Shown piece after piece: positions 31,440 to 40,531 of a stretch of 48,187 nt of DNA (positions within the stretch are counted from its first letter, which is position 1; the number at the start of each line of letters is the position of its first letter). The notes under the pieces were generated by a model. The model saw nothing but the letters and a program-made list of their open reading frames with translations, searched no databases and had not been told where the DNA came from. The translations under genes were made by a program, and so were the position numbers. Origin of the DNA: Phreatobacter sp. (GTDB taxonomy: Bacteria; Pseudomonadota; Alphaproteobacteria; Rhizobiales; Phreatobacteraceae); assembly GCF_016793595.1 (NCBI RefSeq), contig NZ_JAEULY010000028.1, positions 1-48,187 of the forward strand, written 5' to 3'.

Positions 31440-34016
31440 TCAGTCGGCTCCCGTTCCCGCAAGGCCCGCTTCCGCGAGCAACACGGCCTCCGCCTCCGCC
31501 AGCAAGCGGTCTCCCGCCTCGCCGTAGATCGGCTCCTTGCCGATCTCCAGCATCACTGGAACGGCCAGCGGCGAGGTGTGATCGAGATCCTTATGCACGA
31601 TTCGACCCTTGATGCGTGTCAGCATGCGGCCGAGCCGGGCAATGTCGAGCAATCCCGTTGCCGCATCCGCTCGGGCAGCGCGCAACAGCACGTGATCGGG
31701 CTCGTGACGGCGCAGCACGTCGTAGACGAGGTCGGTCGAGATGGTCACCTGTCGACCCGACTTTTCCTTGCCCGGATGCCGCCGCTCGATCAGGCCGGCG
31801 ATCACCGCGCAGGTGCGGAATGTGCGCTTCATCAGCTGGCTTTCGGCAAGCCAGGCCTCGAGGTCGTCGCCCAGCATGTCTTCGTCGAACAGCGCCGCGA
31901 GCGACAGCCGGCCGCGCCCGATCGCTGCACCCATGTCGTCGAGGCACCAGACGGAAATCGAATAGTCGTTGGCGACGAAACCGAGAGGTTTCAGCCCCCA
32001 GCGCTCAAGGCGGCGGGTCAGCAGCATGCCAAGGGTCTGGTGGGCGAGACGGCCCTCGAACGGATAGGCCGCGAGATAATGACGGCCGGCCCGCGGAAAG
32101 GTCTCCACCAGCAGTTCGTCGCGCCGCGGAATGATGGAACTGAGCCTCTGGAGCTGCAGCCATTCCTCGACCTGGGCCGGCAGATGCGCCCATGATTCCG
32201 GCTCCGCCAGCATGCGCCGGACGCCCTCCGCCAGAAAGGTGGACAAGGGAAACTTGCCGCCGGCGTAGGCGGGTACTTTCGGGTCGCTGGCGGCGGCGCG
32301 CGAGACATAAACCTCGTTCTCCACCAGGGCCTCGAACCGCAGGATCTCACCGGAAAACACGAAGGTGTCCCCCGAAACGAGCCCTTCTATGAAATATTCC
32401 TCGACCTCGCCGAGGACACGGCCGCCGCGGCCGATCGGTCCGGTCGGCGCCGTGCCGACCCGCTGGCGCGCGGAGCGGACGAGGCGAACCTTCAGCATCG
32501 GCTCCTCGACAATGGTGCCGACATTGATTCGATACTGGGTCGCGACGCGCGGATGGGTGATCCGCCACAGACCCTTCACGTCCCTGCGGATTCTGGCGAA
32601 GCGATCGTAGGTCTTCAGCGCGTAGCCGCCGGTGGCGACGAAAGCGACCACGTCGGCGAAATCCTTGTCTGGAAGCGCGGCATAGGGCGCGGCCGATCGC
32701 ACTTCGGCCAGCAACGCCGCCTCGTCAAACGGGCCGGCGCAGGCGGTGCCGAGCACGTGCTGGGCGAGCACGTCGAGCGCGCCGGTGCGCAGCGGCTCGG
32801 TATCCTGGTGGCCGCGCTCCACCGCCTCCAGCGCGGCGCGGCATTCCATCACCTCGAAGCGATTGGCCGGCACCAGGACCGCGCGGGAGGGCTCGTCGAG
32901 CCGATGGTTGGCGCGGCCGATGCGCTGCATCAGCCGGCTGGCGCCCTTCGGAGCGCCGATATTGAGCACGAGATCGACATCGCCCCAGTCGATGCCGAGA
33001 TCGAGCGAGGAGGTGCATACCACGGCCTTCAGCCGCCCGGCGGCCATGGCATCCTCGACACGCCGGCGTTGGGCGACGTCGAGCGAGCCGTGATGCAGCG
33101 CGATCGGCAGGGCGTCCTCGTTGATGGTCCACAACAGCTGGAACAGCAATTCGGCCTGGCTGCGCGTGTTGACGAAGATCAGCGTCGTACGGTGCGCCTT
33201 GATCGCCTCGTAGATCTCACCGGCCGCATGGCGCGCGGAATGGCCGGCCCAGGGCAGCCGCTCGCGCGTCTCCATCATGGAGACATCGGGTTTCGCGCCC
33301 GGCTCCGCGATCACCACTGCCGCGGCTTGCCGCCCGTCCTGAGGGCTGAGGAAGCGTGCGAGATCGGCCGGCTCCTTGACGGTCGCCGAAAGGCCGACGG
33401 CCGCCAGCTCCGGCGCCAGTCTGAACAGCCGCGCGAGGCCGAGCGACAGGAGGTCGCCGCGCTTGGATGTGACCAGCGCGTGCAGCTCGTCCAGCACCAC
33501 GCGCCTCAGCGAGCCGAAAAGATAGGGCGCGTCGGCGCTTGCGATCAGGAGGGCGAGCTGCTCCGGCGTGGTGAGGAGGATGTCTGGCGGATCGGCCCGC
33601 TGCCGCTGCCGCTTCGAGGCCGGCGTATCGCCGGTGCGGGTCTCGATGCGAATGGGCAGGCCCATCTCGTCAGCGGGCTTGTAGAGGTTGCGCGCGACAT
33701 CGACCGCGAGCGCCTTCAGGGGCGAGATGTAGAGCGTATGCAGTCCGCGCGAGCGCGACGGCGGTGTCCGGCCCGCCGGCCCGGCGGGCTGGCGCTGGGG
33801 GCGCCCCTCCGCCAGCTCCACCAGCGAGGGCAGGAAGCCCGCCAGCGTCTTGCCGGCGCCGGTCGGCGCGACGAGCAGGCCGGAGCGCCCCTCGCGCGCA
33901 AGCTTCAGAAGGTCCAGCTGATGTGCGCGCGGTACCCAGCCGCGCGCGGCGAACCAGCTGCGGAATCGTTCAGGCAGCAGTGCTGCATCTTCCGCAGGGG
34001 CGCGTCGGGCGGACAT
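31440..34016 (-). CDS. Ligase-associated DNA damage response DEXH-box helicase (Lhr-type)
   Basis: The 858-residue superfamily 2 helicase has motif I LVAPTGAGKT at about residues 51-60, Ia YISPLKALAVD, II VLDELH, III GLSATV, IV-V LIFVNTRSQAE and CTSSLDLGIDWGDVD, and VI QRIGRANHR, followed by the winged-helix and Lhr core domains. Lhr-type helicases unwind DNA in the 3'-5' direction and act in repair. Length fits the short Lhr class without the long C-terminal extension. pdeM follows immediately. The truncated lysE-type gene ends 59 bp upstream on the same strand. Confidence 0.92.
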   Translation of the reverse strand: MSARRAPAEDAALLPERFRSWFAARGWVPRAHQLDLLKLAREGRSGLLVAPTGAGKTLAGFLPSLVELAEGRPQRQPAGPAGRTPPSRSRGLHTLYISPLKALAVDVARNLYKPADEMGLPIRIETRTGDTPASKRQRQRADPPDILLTTPEQLALLIASADAPYLFGSLRRVVLDELHALVTSKRGDLLSLGLARLFRLAPELAAVGLSATVKEPADLARFLSPQDGRQAAAVVIAEPGAKPDVSMMETRERLPWAGHSARHAAGEIYEAIKAHRTTLIFVNTRSQAELLFQLLWTINEDALPIALHHGSLDVAQRRRVEDAMAAGRLKAVVCTSSLDLGIDWGDVDLVLNIGAPKGASRLMQRIGRANHRLDEPSRAVLVPANRFEVMECRAALEAVERGHQDTEPLRTGALDVLAQHVLGTACAGPFDEAALLAEVRSAAPYAALPDKDFADVVAFVATGGYALKTYDRFARIRRDVKGLWRITHPRVATQYRINVGTIVEEPMLKVRLVRSARQRVGTAPTGPIGRGGRVLGEVEEYFIEGLVSGDTFVFSGEILRFEALVENEVYVSRAAASDPKVPAYAGGKFPLSTFLAEGVRRMLAEPESWAHLPAQVEEWLQLQRLSSIIPRRDELLVETFPRAGRHYLAAYPFEGRLAHQTLGMLLTRRLERWGLKPLGFVANDYSISVWCLDDMGAAIGRGRLSLAALFDEDMLGDDLEAWLAESQLMKRTFRTCAVIAGLIERRHPGKEKSGRQVTISTDLVYDVLRRHEPDHVLLRAARADAATGLLDIARLGRMLTRIKGRIVHKDLDHTSPLAVPVMLEIGKEPIYGEAGDRLLAEAEAVLLAEAGLAGTGAD

Positions 34017-34075
34017 GATCCAGAACTAAACGAGAACGCGCGCCAGGGGAAGGCGCGCCTCGCGCTCGGCTGTCG

Positions 34076-34672
34076 TCAGCGCATGAGGGTAGGGATCATC
34101 GAGGCCACCAGAAGCACGGCCATGGTGATGTTGAAGATCACGATGCGCCGACCTTTCGCCAGCACCTGCCGGAGCTCCGTTCCGGACAGCACCCAGGCGG
34201 CGAGGGAGGGCAGGTTGACCACGGCGAAAATCGCGATGACCGCGGCAAGGCTCGGCAGCAGCCGATCCGGCTACGTGTAGGAGACCGTCACGATCAACGC
34301 CACGGTCCAGGCCTTCGGATTGAGGAGCTGAAGGGCAGCAGCCTCGGCGAAGCCGACGGGCTCGGCAACCGCTGCTCCTTCCCCAAGCGCCCGGCTGCGC
34401 GCGATTCTGACCGCAAGCCAGGCGACGTAGAAGCTGGAGGCGATGCGCAAGGCGATATCGATGGCCGGATAGGTCTTCAGTATGGCGCCGAGCCCGATCC
34501 CCACGGCAAAGACCATCGACAGGAAGCCGCCGGAAATGCCGAGCAGGAGCGGCAACGAGCGTGCAAAGCCGAAATTGGCGCCGGAGGCCAGCAGCAGGAA
34601 ATTGCCGGGCCCGGGCGAAATCGACATGACGAAGGCGAAGCCGATCAAGGCGATGATCATGTCAGGGGTCAT
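34076..34672 (-). pseudogene. LysE/RhtB-family exporter interrupted by an in-frame TAG stop
   Basis: The gene begins MTPDMIIALIGFAFVMSISPGPGNFLLLASG, the unmistakable LysE/RhtB N-terminus with its SPGPxN motif, and runs 133 residues to a TAG at 34271-34273 after VTVSYT. Reading on in the same frame gives PDRLLPSLAAVIAIFAVVNL, then a further hydrophobic C-terminus ending at TGA (34076-34078), which completes a normal transporter of about 198 residues. So one point mutation has cut the protein before its last two membrane segments. These carriers export amino acids or related metabolites. A sequencing error is possible. The araC-type neighbour on the other side is damaged too. Confidence 0.85.
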
Positions 34673-34814
34673 TTTTAGTTCCGCCAACCCATGCCGCTGT
34701 CCCGCCGATGGTGAGTTCGCCCGCCTCGTCGCGGTGCCGGAGACCTTGACCCTGATTCACGTGAAATGCAGTCTTCGTTAGCTGCTTATTCTTATTCAAT
34801 CGTCCCAGTCAGGT

Positions 34815-35757
34815 ATGCAAACAGGCAAGCTTGACGTCCTATCGGATGTGTTTTCGACTCTGCGTCTTGGATCGCAGCTCTATTTCCGCGCCGAACTTGG
34901 GCGGTGGCGCGGCTGTCCACGTTCCGGAGGAACGCCGCCATATCCGCTTCCATCTGGCGCTGGCAGGAGCCTGCAGGCTTTCCGTCGGTGCGAGCGCGGC
35001 TATCGAGCTCGCGCAGGGCGAACTGGCGCTGGTTCCCAATGGCGCGGCCCAGATTCTCGCCACCGACCCGTCGGCGCAGCCGATCTCCCTCGCAGACCTG
35101 ATCGCCGGGGGTGCGCTGCGCGGCGGCGTGCTGGCCGGCGGCGAAAGGCCGCTCCGTGCCGTTCTTGTCTGCGGCTTTCTCGCCTTTGACGAGGCCATGC
35201 CGCATCCGCTGATGGCGAGTCTGCCGGCCCTCATTCATCTGCGCGCCGCCGATCTCGGCGCCGAGCCGTGGATCACGGCCGCGCTGCGGCTGATCGAGCT
35301 GGAGGCCAGTCTGTCAGGACCGGGCGCGCATGCCATCCTGGCTCGGCTGGTCGAGATCATCCTCGTTCAGGCGACGCGCCGCCTTTCCGCGACGAATGGC
35401 CACGGTTTCCTCCGCGCGCTTGGTGATCCCCGCCTGTCGGCGGCGTTGAGGGCTGTTCATCAGGACCCGGCGCATCCGTGGCGCGTAGGCGATCTCGCGC
35501 GGGCCGCCGGCATGTCGCGCACACGCTTCGCCGCCCGCTTTGCCGTGGAGGTGGGCATACCGCCGATGGACTATGTGACCGGCTGGCGCCTGACGAAGGC
35601 CCGGCGCCTGCTCGTCGATACGGGGCTCGGCATGGCCGAAATCGCCGAGCGCTGCGGCTATGCCTCGGTGCCCTCGTTCTCACGGCGCTTCAAGGAGCGG
35701 TTCGGCATCGGCCCGGGAGCATTCCGCCGCTCGCCGGATGACTTCACGGAGCGTTAA
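34815..35757 (+). pseudogene. AraC-family regulator with an N-terminal frameshift
   Basis: From ATG 34815 the sequence reads MQTGKLDVLSDVFSTLRLGS, then QLYFRAELG, matching the start of AraC regulators with a cupin-type sensor domain. After the GGG at 34899-34901 the frame is lost, while the frame one base on continues with GGAAVHVPEERRHIRFHLAL and runs to the stop at 35755-35757. Removing one G restores a regulator of about 313 residues. The C-terminal DNA-binding domain is intact (WRVGDLARAAGMSRTRFAARF; MAEIAERCGYASVPSFSRRF). A TTG at 34831 could still start a protein in the second frame but without a proper N-terminus. It is divergent from the broken lysE gene. Confidence 0.8.
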
Positions 35758-35915
35758 CCCTTCTCCCGCCTTATGGAAGCCGGATTTGCCCCTTTCAACA
35801 CGGCGGCCGATCCGGCAGGATGGCGCTGGTTCCCGCGAGAGGAATCGGCGCGCTCGTCGGTCGGCGCGCATCGGACGGAGGGGCTCGTTGCCGGGAAGTA
35901 TCGAGAGTACGGCCG

Positions 35916-37070
35916 ATGCGTGATTGGGGTGCCGAAGCCGCTGGACTGGCCTCGCCTTCGCGCGTTCGGGCCCGATCCTTCCGCTTTCCGTGGGTCACCG
36001 TCCTCACCCTCTCGGCCGGCCTTGCCGGACTGACCACCTACGTCCTGCGTGACGACCGGGCCCGGGCGAATGTCTCCGCCGCGCAGGTTGGCCTGACGCC
36101 TGTCGCTGCCCTTCTCGACCCTGCCTTCTCGCTGGGACAGGCGCCCGCGACCTTTGCCGCCAGTCAGCCGCTCTCCGCGACATGGCAGCCGACATCTGCG
36201 GAAGCGGTGGCTGCCGTCGCGCCCCTCACCTCCCGCCCCGTGCTCGCCCTGGCTAGCCTGCGGAGCGATGCCGTCGAAGCGCCGTCCCTCGCGCCTCAGA
36301 TGACCGGGCCTGCGCCGCTCGTCACCGCGCCGCTGCCGATGGCGCGCCCCGATATCGCCGCTGATGAAGCCGACGAAGCCGCGTCGGCGGCTCTTGAGAC
36401 CGCGCCTCTGCCGGTTCGGCGTCCCACCGACATTCCCGCCGCATCCGCTCCCGAGCAGCCGCAGGTCGCGACCCGCCGTGGCGCGCGCGGCGCTCAGACC
36501 GCCGCCGCTCCTGCCGCGCAGGCGACGGATGGCCGCTCCTTCCTCGAGCGTCTTTTCGGCAATCCGCGTTCGCCCAACGGGCCGGAGCTTGCCTATGCGC
36601 CGCCGACCGGAACGGCGACCGATGCCGGCCAGCCGTCGTTCGGTACGCGTCTTGGCTTCGGCTTCAATGTCGTGCCCAAGCCGCCGCCGGGCACGGCCAT
36701 CTTCGATATCGCCGCGCGGACCGTGTATCTGCCGAGCGGCGAGCGGCTGGAGGCTCAGTCCGGCCTCGGCGCGAAGATGAACGACGTGCGCTATGCCCAT
36801 GTGCGGATGGAGGGGCCGATCCCGCCGCACACCTATGATCTCGTCGAGCGCGAGGCGCTGTTCCACGGCGTTCGCGCCATACGGCTCAACCCGACCGGCG
36901 GCAGCCAGTCGATTCACGGTCGCACCGGCCTTCTCGCGCACAGCTATCTGCTGGGCCCGCGCGGCGATTCCAACGGCTGCCTGTCGATCAAGGACTACGA
37001 TCGCTTCCTGCAGGCCTATCTGCGCGGCGAGATTCGCCGCCTCGTGGTGGTTGCCCGCACGACCAGCTGA
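35916..37070 (+). CDS. DUF2778-domain envelope protein, L,D-transpeptidase/Tlde1-like
   Basis: The 384-residue protein has a short cytoplasmic start, one membrane segment (FPWVTVLTLSAGLAGLTTYVL, about residues 26-46) and a long Ala/Pro-rich linker containing a repeated APLPxxRPxxI motif. A C-terminal DUF2778 domain follows, with H334 (SIHGRTG), H342 (AHSYLLGPRG) and C355 (SNGCLSI) as likely catalytic residues. The domain is related to Tlde1-type L,D-transpeptidase-like enzymes acting on peptidoglycan. No type VI secretion genes or immunity gene lie nearby, so a role in the cell's own envelope is more likely than a toxin. ATG at 35916 gives MRDWGAEAAG; earlier in-frame codons lack support. Confidence 0.75.
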   Translation: MRDWGAEAAGLASPSRVRARSFRFPWVTVLTLSAGLAGLTTYVLRDDRARANVSAAQVGLTPVAALLDPAFSLGQAPATFAASQPLSATWQPTSAEAVAAVAPLTSRPVLALASLRSDAVEAPSLAPQMTGPAPLVTAPLPMARPDIAADEADEAASAALETAPLPVRRPTDIPAASAPEQPQVATRRGARGAQTAAAPAAQATDGRSFLERLFGNPRSPNGPELAYAPPTGTATDAGQPSFGTRLGFGFNVVPKPPPGTAIFDIAARTVYLPSGERLEAQSGLGAKMNDVRYAHVRMEGPIPPHTYDLVEREALFHGVRAIRLNPTGGSQSIHGRTGLLAHSYLLGPRGDSNGCLSIKDYDRFLQAYLRGEIRRLVVVARTTS

Positions 37071-37148
37071 CAGAGCTATCCTGCCCCCGAGGGGTTTTCC
37101 GGAATCGGAATCGTGTGCTTTGACGGCGCCTCGCCCGGAGCCTGATCC

Positions 37149-37523
37149 ATGACCGCCACGCGCCTTCTTCTCTTTGCCGCCGGCCTGATCGGCGCGGCAG
37201 GCATCGGGCTCGCCGCCATGGCGACCCACGCCTATGCCGGCACGAGCCTGCCTGTTGCCGCCACCATGCTGTCGCTGCACGCTCCCGCGATCATCGCCGT
37301 CGCCGCCGCGCGAAAGGCGAGCCTGATCCATGACCTCTGTGGTCGGGTCGCGGCCTGGGGGCTGGTTTCCGGCGTCGTCATGTTCTCCGGCGATATCGCC
37401 ATGCGCACGTTCAGCGGCATGCCGCTATTCCCGATGGCCGCGCCGGCGGGCGGCACTCTGCTGATCGCGGCATGGATTCTCGTCGCCGTCGCGGGCCTGA
37501 TCGGCGGGCGTCACGGCTCCTGA
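37149..37523 (+). CDS. DUF423 family small membrane protein
   Basis: This 124-residue protein has four hydrophobic segments and the DUF423 pattern: a start LLLFAAGLIGAAGIGLAAMATHAYAG, a middle histidine-containing MLSLHAPAIIAVAA, a SGVVMFSGDIAMRTFSG segment, and the ending LIAAWILVAVAGLI. Function of the family is not known. It lies 78 bp after the DUF2778 gene and on the same strand as the MFS transporter. Confidence 0.85.
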   Translation: MTATRLLLFAAGLIGAAGIGLAAMATHAYAGTSLPVAATMLSLHAPAIIAVAAARKASLIHDLCGRVAAWGLVSGVVMFSGDIAMRTFSGMPLFPMAAPAGGTLLIAAWILVAVAGLIGGRHGS

Positions 37524-37622
37524 CGGCAAGGCATTCCTGCACAGCCGACCGGCTTGTGCTGCCTTTGTCTTGAGCAGCGCCGGGGTGCTAGCGTCCACGC
37601 CCCGCAGCCGGACGAGACGATC

Positions 37623-38855
37623 GTGCTCCAGCAGACCGCCGCCGCAGAAGAATCCGTCTCCGACATTGACGGGCCCGCCGCCTGGATGCGCCTCGCCATC
37701 TGTCTGGCGCTCGGCACCATCGGCGGGGTCGGCATGTGGTCGGTCGTCGTGGTGATTCCCGCCGTGCAGGCCGATTTCGGGGTCGGTCGCGGCGAAGCTT
37801 CGCTCCCCTACACATTTGCCATGATGGGGTTCGCGCTCGGCGGCGTCGCCATGGGCCGGCTCACCGATCGCTTCGGCATCATGGTTCCGGTTCTCGCTGG
37901 CACTGCGCTGCTCGCCTGTGGCTATGTGGCGGCGGGGCTCGCGCCGAACATCTGGGCCTTCGCCCTGGCTCACGGGTTCCTGATCGGGTTCGGTTCGGCC
38001 GCCGTGTTCGGGCCGCTGCTCGCGCATGTCTCGATGTGGTTCGAGCGCCGTCGCGGCATTGCGGTGGCCCTCGCCGCGTCCGGCAACTATCTCGCCGGCG
38101 CGATCTGGCCGCAGGTCGTTCGTTTCGCTCTCGAATCGTATGGCTGGCGGACAACCCATATTCTGATCGCCGTCGTGGCCGTCGTGCTGATGGTGCCGCT
38201 GGCGCTGCTGCTCCGGAAGCCGGCGCCGACCGCCGCGAGCGGCTCGGGGCTGGCGCGCAGCGCTACACCCGCCGCGCTCGGCCTGTCGCCCAATGCGCTG
38301 ATGGCGCTGTTGGCGGTCGCGGGCATTTCCTGCTGCGTCGCCATGTCCATGCCGCAGGTCCATATCGTTGCCTATTGCGCCGACCTTGGTTACGGCGTCG
38401 CCCGCGGCTCGGAAATGCTGTCGCTGATGCTGGCTTTCGGCATCGTCAGCCGCGTCGCATCGGGCTTCATCGCCGACCGGATCGGGGGGCTGGCGACGCT
38501 GCTGCTCGGCTCGGTGCTGCAGGGACTGGCCCTCATCCTGTTCCTGACTTCCGACGCGCTGACGCCGCTCTACGTCTTCTCGATCCTGTTCGGCCTGTTC
38601 CAAGGCGGCATTGTGCCGAGCTACGCCATCATCGTCCGGGAGTATTTCTCGGCGGGCGAGGCGGGAACGCGTGTCGGCATCGCGCTGATGGCGACGCTGA
38701 TCGGCATGGCCTTTGGCGGCTGGATCTCCGGGGTCATCTTCGACGTGACGCGCTCCTACCAGGCTGCCTTCGTCAATGGCATCCTGTGGAACCTCCTGAA
38801 CCTCGCGATCGTTGGATGGCTTCTGATGCGCCGCGAGCGGCTCGCGCGGACCTGA
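37623..38855 (+). CDS. Major facilitator superfamily transporter
   Basis: The protein has about twelve hydrophobic segments, with the MFS loop motif GRLTDRFGIMVPVLAG after segment two and its counterpart SGFIADRIGGLATLLLG in the second half. It resembles monocarboxylate/oxalate-formate type carriers, but the substrate cannot be read from sequence. The start is uncertain: GTG at 37623 (410 residues) is my choice; a TTG at 37554 would add 23 residues with two cysteines and no similarity. No regulator is adjacent. Confidence 0.8.
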   Translation: MLQQTAAAEESVSDIDGPAAWMRLAICLALGTIGGVGMWSVVVVIPAVQADFGVGRGEASLPYTFAMMGFALGGVAMGRLTDRFGIMVPVLAGTALLACGYVAAGLAPNIWAFALAHGFLIGFGSAAVFGPLLAHVSMWFERRRGIAVALAASGNYLAGAIWPQVVRFALESYGWRTTHILIAVVAVVLMVPLALLLRKPAPTAASGSGLARSATPAALGLSPNALMALLAVAGISCCVAMSMPQVHIVAYCADLGYGVARGSEMLSLMLAFGIVSRVASGFIADRIGGLATLLLGSVLQGLALILFLTSDALTPLYVFSILFGLFQGGIVPSYAIIVREYFSAGEAGTRVGIALMATLIGMAFGGWISGVIFDVTRSYQAAFVNGILWNLLNLAIVGWLLMRRERLART

Positions 38856-38922
38856 ATGCGCGCTCGACGCGTCGCGGGCTTCGCGCCATTGTCGCGCTCA
38901 GACGGGCAGGAGGATTCGAGGC

Positions 38923-39525
38923 ATGACGGGCATGACCCGCATTCCCATCGACGTTCACGATGTCGACCAGTTGTTCTCGACTTTCGACCCATCCCCGTTC
39001 CACGAGTTCAGCCTCAACGCGACAGCCGCGCAGTACATTGCCTCGCAGGCCTGGTACGCACCGCGTTCCGACCATTTCGTGATCGAACTGTGCCTGCGAA
39101 GCCGGCCGGCCTCGCGCAAGGACGCAGACAAGGTCGAGGCGGTGCTGCGTCAGCACTTCACGCGCCTTGCCGCCAACGAGGCGATGAACCTCCGCAAGCT
39201 GATCCGCACCGGCCTGATCTCGCTCGCCATTGGCCTGTGCGTGCTGGCCTTCTGCACGGCGTTGTCGCGGCTGGTGGACAATTCACCGCTGCCCGACGGC
39301 TGGCGCGAAGGCATCCGCGACGGCATCTCGGTTTTCGGCTGGGTCGCCAACTGGCGGCCGGCGCAGATCCTGTTCTACGACTGGTGGCCGCTCCGGCGGA
39401 ACCGCAACCTTTACCGGCGCCTCGCCAAGGCTGAAGTCGTCCCGGGGAAGCTGTCCCGAAAAGACGCCCATGCCGACGAGGTGGCGCCGATCGACACTAT
39501 GCCGATTGAATCCGGCCCCACCTGA
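38923..39525 (+). CDS. Uncharacterised membrane protein
   Basis: The 200-residue product is not one I recognise by name. Residues 1-90 are soluble and mixed alpha/beta (IPIDVHDVDQLFSTFDPSPFHE; FVIELCLRSRPASRKDADKVEAVL). A hydrophobic segment follows (LIRTGLISLAIGLCVLAFCTALSRLV, about 94-119), then a Trp-rich patch GISVFGWVANWRPAQILFYDWWPLRRN that probably lies at or in the membrane, and a charged tail. The pattern suggests a membrane-anchored protein with a cytoplasmic N-domain. It is convergent with tadC, whose stop is 16 bp away, and 67 bp after the MFS gene. Confidence 0.6.
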   Translation: MTGMTRIPIDVHDVDQLFSTFDPSPFHEFSLNATAAQYIASQAWYAPRSDHFVIELCLRSRPASRKDADKVEAVLRQHFTRLAANEAMNLRKLIRTGLISLAIGLCVLAFCTALSRLVDNSPLPDGWREGIRDGISVFGWVANWRPAQILFYDWWPLRRNRNLYRRLAKAEVVPGKLSRKDAHADEVAPIDTMPIESGPT

Positions 39526-39541
39526 CGTTCCCCCGGGCCGG

Positions 39542-40516
39542 TCAGTTCGCGGCCATGAGGCGGATCACAGCCGGGCCCATGATGACGATGAACAGACAGG
39601 GCAGGAAGAACACGATCATCGGCACGGTCAGCTTCGGCGGCAGCGAGGCCGCCTTCTTCTCGGCCTCCGACATGCGCATGTCCCGGTTTTCCTGCGCCAT
39701 CACGCGTAGCGTGTTGGCGAGCGGCGTGCCGTAGCGCTCGGCTTGGATGAGCGCCATGGACACCGCCCTGACGCCATCGAGATCGGTGCGCTTGGCGAGG
39801 TTCTCGTAAGCGAGGCGCCGGTCCTGCAGGTAGCTGAGCTCGGCGGTGGTCAGGGTCAGCTCCTCCGCCAGCGGAATCGACTGCGAGCCGACCTCCTGGC
39901 TGACGCGCTTGAATGCCACCTCGATGGACATGCCGGATTCGACGCAGATCAGCATCAGGTCGAGCGAGTCGGGGAAGGCGCGCCGGATCGAGGTCTTGCG
40001 GCGGTCGATCTGGTTCTTGAGGAACAGCATCGGCAATTGCAGGCCGACATAGGCGGCAAAGCACGCGATCAGCACGCGGACGATGGCCGGCTGCTGCATG
40101 TCGTTGATCACGAAGAGATAGATCAACGCCAGCAGGAAGGTGACGATCGGCACCACCATGCGGAACAGCAGGAACACGATGTAGGGCACCTGGCCGCGAT
40201 AGCCGGCCTGGATCAGTTTCTCGCGCGCCTCGTCCTGGGCGAGGTGCTTGGTCAGCTGCAGGCCATTGACGATCGACATCATCCAGGCCTTGGGGGTCTG
40301 TCGGACGGTAACCCGCTCGCCGTTGGCCATGCGCGCGCGCTCGCGCTCGCGGATGCGCGACCGCTCCACCGACACCGCCTTCATGCGTCGCCCGAGATTG
40401 TCGCCCGCGAACAGCGGCATGGCGAAGGTGATGACGGTCGCGCCCACCGCGATGGCGATGAGCATCTGGATCATGAAATCGCGGTCGTGGAGCTTCTCGA
40501 TTATGAGGCCCAGCAT
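39542..40516 (-). CDS. tadC: TadC, pilus assembly platform protein
   Basis: TadC is one of the two inner-membrane platform proteins of the Flp/Tad pilus and belongs to the GspF/PilC family. The 324-residue protein has an N-terminal membrane segment (MIQMLIAIAVGATVITFAMPLF), two central ones, a T2SF domain (RAFPDSLDLMLICVESGMSIEVAFKRVSQE) and a C-terminal membrane segment (MIVFFLPCLFIVIMGPAVIRL). It follows tadB by 15 bp and is the last gene of the locus seen here; no TadD or minor pilin TadE/F genes follow. Confidence 0.93.
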   Translation of the reverse strand: MLGLIIEKLHDRDFMIQMLIAIAVGATVITFAMPLFAGDNLGRRMKAVSVERSRIRERERARMANGERVTVRQTPKAWMMSIVNGLQLTKHLAQDEAREKLIQAGYRGQVPYIVFLLFRMVVPIVTFLLALIYLFVINDMQQPAIVRVLIACFAAYVGLQLPMLFLKNQIDRRKTSIRRAFPDSLDLMLICVESGMSIEVAFKRVSQEVGSQSIPLAEELTLTTAELSYLQDRRLAYENLAKRTDLDGVRAVSMALIQAERYGTPLANTLRVMAQENRDMRMSEAEKKAASLPPKLTVPMIVFFLPCLFIVIMGPAVIRLMAAN

Positions 40517-40531
40517 GGTCGGCGAGCCCCT

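Noticed and set aside
34753..34768. parS-like TGATTCACGTGAAATG
   Set aside because: Three mismatches, two of them at the outer positions; about 17 kb from parB. The TTCACGTGAA core may serve a local regulator instead.
35916..37070. DUF2778 protein as a secreted antibacterial toxin
   Set aside because: No immunity gene, VgrG/PAAR gene or secretion locus nearby, and the protein has its own membrane anchor.
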